The notes under the pieces: generated by a model | What the model was told of the DNA's origin: nothing | The model's database searches: none | What the model saw: only the letters and a program-made list of their open reading frames with translations | Part shown: piece after piece, positions 7,382 to 11,709 of the stretch | How the letters are laid out: every line of letters starts with the position of its first letter | How positions within the stretch are numbered: the first letter of the stretch is position 1 | DNA from: Verrucomicrobia bacterium TMED44 | GTDB taxonomy: Bacteria > Verrucomicrobiota > Verrucomicrobiia > Opitutales > Seribacteraceae | Reading direction: 5' to 3' | Length of the DNA: 11,709 bases | Assembly (NCBI GenBank): GCA_002168015.1 | Contig: NHCX01000080.1 | Coordinates: 52,572-64,280 of the forward strand | Translations under genes and position numbers: made by a program

Positions 7382-8671
7382 TTAATTACCTATTTTCCCT
7401 AATTTGTTGTTGTGGTCAATTATCCTTACATCGCGATGGGGAAAGGGAATTTCTATTCCATTATCCTTAAATCTATCCCAAACTCCTAACAAGACTTCAC
7501 TCCGAATGTTCCCCACTCCGTTTGATGGATCATCAATCCAGAATCTTAGTTCTAAATCGATGGAGTTTTCTCCAAAGCCAGTCAACAGGCACTTGGGTTC
7601 TGGGTCTTGCAATGTTCTGCTTGAGGAATTTGCAGAATCTAGGCATAATTGAATGGCAACGCGGGGGTTTGCATTGTAGGAAATGCCGATGGGTACACGA
7701 ACCCGTACATTTCGGTCACTAAAAGACCAATTGATCACTCGATTTGTAATTAGGTCTTCGTTGGGAATCAGATGTTCCTTCCCGTCTCGTGTAATTACAG
7801 ATGCATATCTTGCACGAAGGGAGTTTATCCAACCGTAGGTACCCTCAATCTCGATTACATCACCAGGTTTTATCGAACGATCTACTAACAGAATGAGACC
7901 GCTCACTAAATTGGAAACTACTTTTTGTAACCCGAAACCAATTCCAACACCGATAGCACCCCCCAGAATGGCGAATGAAGACAGATCCAACCCAATCGTT
8001 GATAACGCGATTACGAAACTAAGAACCACTAAAAAAGTTCTTAATACTTTCGCTAGTAAAACCTGTAAAGATGGTGGGATGTGGGGTAATTGCTTTATCT
8101 TTGTTTCGCCCGCACTACCGAGAAAGGAGGTTCCCCAAAGTAGGGCAAGTAAGATGCCTATACCATTGATAAGATTGAGTACCGATATCCGACGGTCGCC
8201 TAATTGAAAAGCAACCATTTCAAGAAGTTCAAGCGTGGCCGATAGGATACCGAAACTTTGCAGGGCGGCCAATCCAAACAAGATGACTGCTATTGAACGT
8301 AACCATGCACGGTTAGTGGTAGCAATTCCTACTAACCTGTAAAGTAACCATGCTGTAGATGCATTTACTGCGGGCTGTATGAAATCACTGGTCTCAAATT
8401 GCAAGGCACGGAAACCGGAGAGGCAAAGAACTGTTAAAACCAACAATACTATTGGAGGGAATAATCTGAGGCCATTTCTTTTCCATGCTTCCCAATCTTG
8501 CCCTTCATTCTCATCCTTGATAAAATTTCTTTTAATTAATCGAATAGATAAGTTGGAAAGAACACCGGATACAATCACAACTGCTATGAGTGCTATCCAT
8601 TGGAATCTTAATCCATTATCGGTCCACAGCTTTTGGATTTCATTCCATGGAATTGTATCTAGCGAAAACAC
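7382..8671 (-). CDS. MscS-family mechanosensitive ion channel
   Basis: Inner-membrane tension-gated channel releasing solutes under hypo-osmotic shock. The 429 residues are longer than E. coli MscS because of extra N-terminal helices: about 24-46, 70-90, 98-116, 122-145 and 163-184. The conserved channel module follows: helix about 209-228, then the pore helix FAILGGAIGVGIGFGLQ (233-249) with its Gly/Ala packing pattern, and KVVSNLVSGLILLVDRSIKPGD (250-271), the MscS signature. The cytoplasmic beta domain contains VITRDGKEHLIPNEDLI (292-308), and the C-terminal part ends in IEIPFPHRDVRI (406-417), both typical. The start is GTG; upstream in frame there is no ATG before a stop. It lies 66 bases after the DUF445 gene and 76 before yajC. 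The exact subfamily (YbdG- or MscK-like) cannot be fixed by eye. Confidence 0.93.
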   Translation of the reverse strand: MFSLDTIPWNEIQKLWTDNGLRFQWIALIAVVIVSGVLSNLSIRLIKRNFIKDENEGQDWEAWKRNGLRLFPPIVLLVLTVLCLSGFRALQFETSDFIQPAVNASTAWLLYRLVGIATTNRAWLRSIAVILFGLAALQSFGILSATLELLEMVAFQLGDRRISVLNLINGIGILLALLWGTSFLGSAGETKIKQLPHIPPSLQVLLAKVLRTFLVVLSFVIALSTIGLDLSSFAILGGAIGVGIGFGLQKVVSNLVSGLILLVDRSIKPGDVIEIEGTYGWINSLRARYASVITRDGKEHLIPNEDLITNRVINWSFSDRNVRVRVPIGISYNANPRVAIQLCLDSANSSSRTLQDPEPKCLLTGFGENSIDLELRFWIDDPSNGVGNIRSEVLLGVWDRFKDNGIEIPFPHRDVRIIDHNNKLGKIGN

Positions 8672-8737
8672 TAATTTAGTAGGTTTAGATTCAGAAGATT
8701 TAGCAATGCAAAAGAATAGACTGTTTAGAAAGGTTTA

Positions 8738-9403
8738 TCATGTAATCATAGTTAGTCCCAACTGAAGGCAACCAATCAAAAAGCCCAAAACGGCTCCGAC
8801 TATTTCAATAAATCGAAATTCCTTTTTCATCAGTTGATTAAGCAGTTGTTCCAATTTTTCTGAGGAAAAAGCATTGACCCTCTCTTGTACCATTTCCCGT
8901 ATATCCATACTTTCTTCAAGCTTTTCTCCTAAACCTGTTGAGGTTTCAGTTAAGAAGTCTTTAAGTTCATTTTGAAAAAGGCCGGTTACTTTTTCTACCA
9001 TTTCATCACTTAAAAACATCGCAAGCATGGGAAAACTTTTCACCAGCTTGTTTCGGATAGTCATCTCAATTCTTCTACCGACTTCATTCATGGCATCGTC
9101 ACTGGTTGCAAATTCTTTAATCTTTGAGGAGACATCTGAAATGGAAAAAAGTTCTTCAGCGACTAAATCGGCGAGTTTTTCTGCCAAAGCTTTCTGTCTT
9201 TTGGGAAATACTCCATGGAATGTAAAACCAAGAATTTTTGTAGCTGTCTTTGGATGGAAAAGCATTTTTACGGCTACATAATTGGTCATCCAACCAATCA
9301 GAGCTGCAATAATTGGCAGTAAATACAGAATCCAATGCAGGTCATTACCTGAATGATTTCCGGAAGCTAAAAAAGTAATGCTGGCAAGAGAATAAGTCGT
9401 CAC
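8738..9403 (-). CDS. DUF445 family membrane protein
   Basis: A 221-residue protein of the DUF445 (YheB-like) family, of unknown molecular role. It has an N-terminal membrane helix at about 24-42 running into the hallmark IGWMTNYVAVKMLFHP (36-51), then HGVFPKRQKALAEKLADLV (63-81). A long charged, predicted helical middle follows (about 82-190), and a C-terminal helix EIVGAVLGFLIGCLQLGL (200-217). The hairpin-like arrangement with both ends in the membrane is usual for the family. GTG is the only reasonable start: the first ATG falls inside the hallmark motif. Family membership is confident; function is not known. The mscS gene follows 66 bases downstream on the same strand, which hints at an envelope role without proving one. 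Confidence 0.9.
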   Translation of the reverse strand: MTTYSLASITFLASGNHSGNDLHWILYLLPIIAALIGWMTNYVAVKMLFHPKTATKILGFTFHGVFPKRQKALAEKLADLVAEELFSISDVSSKIKEFATSDDAMNEVGRRIEMTIRNKLVKSFPMLAMFLSDEMVEKVTGLFQNELKDFLTETSTGLGEKLEESMDIREMVQERVNAFSSEKLEQLLNQLMKKEFRFIEIVGAVLGFLIGCLQLGLTMIT

Positions 9404-9451
9404 AGTTAAAAGTTAGTTGCTAAGCAGATCGATTTAGTATTTATAAAAATC

Positions 9452-9619
9452 ATGTGCAAGTATCTTATCATTCTAGGATTAGCGAGTTTTTTTACTTCTT
9501 GTACACAGGTCGTTACTATTCCAGTTCGTACATTATTGGATATGCCCTCCAAAGTGGAAAGAGTCAGGACGACTTCTACCCACGACATTTCTTCCGATCC
9601 AATCAAGGTAGAGGAGTAA
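9452..9619 (+). CDS. 55-residue predicted lipoprotein
   Basis: A short open frame from ATG to TAA encodes a 55-residue protein. It starts MCKYLIILGLASFFTSC: one Lys, an 11-residue hydrophobic core, and a lipobox-like FFTSC with Cys17 as the probable lipidated residue. The mature part is about 39 residues, with TQVVTIPVRTLLDMP followed by a polar, charged tail ending DPIKVEE. It fills most of the 280-base gap between DUF445 and rhlE, on the opposite strand to both. No Shine-Dalgarno is seen. A longer GTG-started frame at 9454-9672 overlaps it but has no signal-peptide logic. I do not recognise a family. The signal peptide argues that this is real; its small size keeps confidence moderate. Confidence 0.62.
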   Translation: MCKYLIILGLASFFTSCTQVVTIPVRTLLDMPSKVERVRTTSTHDISSDPIKVEE

Positions 9620-9631
9620 AGTTATTCCAGA

Positions 9632-9674
9632 GCTTACTTAATATATTTAATCATTTAGTAATAGCAAAGTAAGC
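9632..9674. repeat. inverted repeat between convergent lipoprotein and rhlE genes
   Basis: GCTTACTT (9632-9639) and AAGTAAGC (9667-9674) are perfect complements separated by 27 A/T-rich bases. The element lies between two converging stop codons (9619 plus, 9684 minus), where a shared terminator would be expected. The loop is long and no T-run adjoins it, so termination is uncertain. Confidence 0.35.
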
Positions 9675-9683
9675 CAAGAAGAA

Positions 9684-10901
9684 CTATCTTTTTCGCCTAC
9701 CACCGAAAGATACTTGTTTTCCAAATCCCCGATTTCTTTTCTTTGAAACTTGAGGTGCAGCCGGTGCCAAGCTTGATCGCTCCTCACGATATCCAAAATC
9801 ATCTACGAATTTGCGGGGTAGGGGATTACCCAAAAGCTTTTCAATTGAATCAACCATGGATAACTCCTCTGGTTTGCATAATGTAAAGGCTTCACCCTCA
9901 GTTCTTGCTCGCCCTGTTCTGCCAATACGATGTACATAATCTTCCGAATGTTGTGGAACATCGTAATTTATAACATGCGTAACATTGGTAATATCTAAAC
10001 CTCTAGATGCTACATCTGTAGCACAAAGTATCTTCACTTTTCCATGCTTGAATTCCTCCAATGCACTGGATCGATCTCTTTGTTTAAGGTCAGAGTGAAG
10101 AACCCGTACTGTTTCACCATGTTCAGTTAGCCATCTACTAATCTTGTCTGTACCTCTTCTTGTTTGAAAGAAAATGATTAGGTTTTCGAATTTAATCTTT
10201 TTGAGTAGGGCAATTAAGAGATCAAATTTTTGAATCGCAGGAACAGGATAAAGTGCATGACTTACTGTATCTGCTGCTGAAATTTTGATATCAATCTTAG
10301 CTTCTGCCGGATTTTTAAGGGCCCATTCTGAAAGTCTTCTTACTGAGTCAGGGATGGTTGCCGAGAAAAATAGAGTTTGCCTCGATTTGGGCGTTTTTTG
10401 AATAATTTTGGTTACATCTTCAATGAAACCCATGTCGAGCATACGATCAACTTCGTCAAGGATGAGAATCTCAATTTTTCGAAGGTTTAGGTTTCCTTGG
10501 CTTAAGTGATCAAGAAGTCGTCCAGGTGTAGCAACAATGATGTCAGGCTCGTTACCTAGCTGTTCCAATTGTTTTCCATACTTTACACCTCCATATAGAA
10601 GAGCCAAACGTAGATCTAAACCCTTTCCATATTTACAGAAGTTTTCTTCAATTTGTATGGCTAGTTCTCGAGTTGGGGCTAAAGCTAGTGCACGGCATTC
10701 TCCGTGCTTTCTGAGGCGATCAAGGCTAGGGAGAGCAAAAGCAGCTGTTTTTCCTGTTCCAGTTTGGGCGGACCCAACAAGATCCCTACCTTCTAATATG
10801 GGAGGGATAGACATTTCTTGAATCGGTGTGGGTACTTCATAACCCATCTCCTCGATTGCTTCTAGTAGTGGTGGACATAAGCCCAATTCTGTGAAATTCA
10901 T
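9684..10901 (-). CDS. rhlE: DEAD-box ATP-dependent RNA helicase, RhlE type
   Basis: ATP-dependent RNA helicase acting in ribosome assembly, RNA turnover or cold adaptation. All helicase motifs are visible in order: Q motif, with Phe3 and PTPIQ (24-28); motif I AQTGTGKT (45-52); Ia PTRELA (76-81); Ib TPGR (125-128); motif II DEVD (149-152) followed by RMLDMGF; III SAT (180-182); IV LIIFFQTRR (241-249); V ATDVASRGLD (294-303); and VI HRIGRTGRA (324-332). The RMLDMGF context and overall pattern fit RhlE. Motif II has Val where DEAD proteins normally have Ala, while both acidic residues are kept. The C-terminal extension (about 345-405) ends in a basic tail, KKRNRGFGK...GGRRKR, as in RhlE RNA-binding tails. 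Its mRNA starts with a hairpin just before the ATG, and the gene is divergent from the GluQRS gene. Confidence 0.95.
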   Translation of the reverse strand: MNFTELGLCPPLLEAIEEMGYEVPTPIQEMSIPPILEGRDLVGSAQTGTGKTAAFALPSLDRLRKHGECRALALAPTRELAIQIEENFCKYGKGLDLRLALLYGGVKYGKQLEQLGNEPDIIVATPGRLLDHLSQGNLNLRKIEILILDEVDRMLDMGFIEDVTKIIQKTPKSRQTLFFSATIPDSVRRLSEWALKNPAEAKIDIKISAADTVSHALYPVPAIQKFDLLIALLKKIKFENLIIFFQTRRGTDKISRWLTEHGETVRVLHSDLKQRDRSSALEEFKHGKVKILCATDVASRGLDITNVTHVINYDVPQHSEDYVHRIGRTGRARTEGEAFTLCKPEELSMVDSIEKLLGNPLPRKFVDDFGYREERSSLAPAAPQVSKKRNRGFGKQVSFGGRRKR

Positions 10902-10916
10902 TCTAAATTTTGTTTT

Positions 10917-10934
10917 GAGAAGATTAGTCTTCTC
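10917..10934. promoter_or_regulatory. perfect inverted repeat between rhlE and gluQ
   Basis: GAGAAGA-TTAG-TCTTCTC is a perfect seven-base inverted repeat with a four-base spacer. It lies in the 70-base divergent gap, 15 bases before the rhlE ATG and 37 before the gluQ ATG. As RNA in the rhlE leader it would form a compact hairpin near the initiation site; as DNA it could be an operator serving both genes. No convincing sigma70 promoter pair was found in this gap. Confidence 0.5.
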
Positions 10935-10971
10935 GTCGTAGTCAACATAAGCTAAATCTTACTTTCGAACA

Positions 10972-11709
10972 ATGGGCGAGGAGAAAGCACAAAATCAGTA
11001 CAGAGGAAGATTAGCCCCTACGCCGTCTGGTTACTTACACGAAGGAAATATCAAGACCTTTAAAGTTGCTATGCAAAGAGCTAAAACTGCAAATGGCAAA
11101 CTGTTTTTACGCATGGATGATTTGGACTCTGCCAGATGTAAACACGATTATTTTGATGCTTGTGTGGAAGATTTAAGGTGTGCTGGATTATGCTGGGATA
11201 CATTAGCCGATATGCAGGATGCTGCTGGGATTTACAGGCAAAGCTACCGCATGCAATTTTATGTAAAGGCACTTCAAAACTTAATTAAAAGCGGGTTAAT
11301 CTACCAGTGTAATCGAACTCGAAGTGAAATTCGGAAGGCTGGAATAAAAAGCCATTCCGGGGAGGAGTATTTATTTCCCGAAAAGTGGAGGGGGCGTTAT
11401 GATTACCAAACTGGCGATCACAATCCAATCCATCAAAATTGGAGGCTTGCTACGAATCGGAGCGAGCGAATCACATTTAGGGATGGAAGGCTCGGAGAAC
11501 TTAATTTTCAAATAGGAAAAGATTTTTCCGATTTTTTGGTATGGCGAAAAGATGGAATTCCAGCCTACGAATTTGCCACTGTGGTGGATGATCACTTGAT
11601 GGGAATAACTGAAATTGTAAGAGGAGAAGACTTGCTTGTTTCAAGTGCCAGACAATGTTTACTTTTTGATGTTCTTAAGTACACGAGACCGAAATTTTTT
11701 CATTGTTCG
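10972..11709 (+). CDS. gluQ: glutamyl-Q tRNA(Asp) synthetase (GluQRS), 3' end outside window
   Basis: The frame is open from ATG to the right edge (246 codons, no stop), so the gene is truncated by the window. GluQRS resembles the catalytic half of GluRS and attaches glutamate to queuosine in the anticodon of tRNA(Asp), not to the acceptor end. Visible: YRGRLAPTPSGYLHEGN (10-26) with the HIGH-like HEGN; LRMDDLDSARC (46-56), where the usual R-x-E-D has Asp49 for Glu; and DFSDFLVWRKDGIPAYEFA (184-202), VVDD and GITEIVRGEDLLVSSARQ (211-228), all diagnostic of GluRS/GluQRS. The compact gap between these blocks and the lack of an anticodon domain so far favour GluQRS. The zinc site (C-x-C...Y-x3-C in E. 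coli) is reduced to Cys113. The KMSK-like loop would lie past the edge. No Shine-Dalgarno is seen. It is divergent from rhlE. Confidence 0.88.
   Translation, partial: MGEEKAQNQYRGRLAPTPSGYLHEGNIKTFKVAMQRAKTANGKLFLRMDDLDSARCKHDYFDACVEDLRCAGLCWDTLADMQDAAGIYRQSYRMQFYVKALQNLIKSGLIYQCNRTRSEIRKAGIKSHSGEEYLFPEKWRGRYDYQTGDHNPIHQNWRLATNRSERITFRDGRLGELNFQIGKDFSDFLVWRKDGIPAYEFATVVDDHLMGITEIVRGEDLLVSSARQCLLFDVLKYTRPKFFHCS

Noticed and set aside
8379..8765. 128-residue plus-strand frame antisense to the start of mscS
   Set aside because: Most of it mirrors the MscS membrane region; composition is unlike a folded protein and no start signal is seen.
9454..9672. Longer 72-residue plus-strand frame starting at GTG in the DUF445-rhlE gap
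   Set aside because: It overlaps the 55-residue lipoprotein frame, has no signal peptide or recognisable domain, and begins at GTG without a leader signal. The ATG frame with signal peptide and lipobox explains the region better.
1..11709. Mobile element, CRISPR array, toxin-antitoxin pair, phage or defence island
   Set aside because: No transposase, integrase, terminal repeats, regularly spaced repeats or defence domains were found on either strand. The genes are housekeeping types with uniform composition.

Overview
The window is an ordinary, gene-dense stretch of a bacterial chromosome of moderate to low G+C (about 40% by eye). It holds ten essentially complete protein genes and one cut by the right edge. 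The gene set points to a Gram-negative-type bacterium of the PVC group, most likely Verrucomicrobiota (Opitutae-like). The reasons are a single-chain SecD-SecF fusion behind yajC, a dimeric eukaryotic-type glycyl-tRNA synthetase, two tiny lipoproteins, and a GluQRS with an eroded zinc site. That placement is inference. No 16S, transposon, integrase, CRISPR array, tRNA or phage gene is visible, and no gene is broken by a frameshift.

Layout. Positions 24-809, minus strand: a small lipoprotein, then a Fur/PerR-family regulator, with a near-perfect Per/Fur-type operator between them and a weaker copy before the lipoprotein. Positions 908-2413, plus: glycyl-tRNA synthetase, divergent from the lipoprotein. 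Positions 2502-9403, minus: a run transcribed as DUF445 membrane protein, MscS-type channel, YajC, SecDF, RecJ, with gaps of 66, 76, 50 and 35 bases. It joins envelope functions (export motor, osmotic valve) to DNA repair. Positions 9452-9619, plus: a 55-residue lipoprotein. Positions 9684-10901, minus: an RhlE-type DEAD-box RNA helicase. From 10972 to the right edge, plus: glutamyl-Q tRNA(Asp) synthetase, divergent from rhlE and lacking its end.

How the genes fit together. YajC and SecDF are accessory parts of the Sec translocon, and recJ is probably co-transcribed with them. GlyRS and GluQRS act on tRNA. RhlE acts on structured RNA. The Fur-family regulator probably represses itself and perhaps the upstream lipoprotein.

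I do not see a new multi-gene system here. The points worth a second look are smaller. The PerR-like regulator has Cys at the peroxide-sensing Asp position and has lost its structural zinc site. It has a matching operator pair. No leader has a strong Shine-Dalgarno sequence. There are hairpins close to the starts of rhlE and secDF, and there are two short lipoproteins of unknown function.
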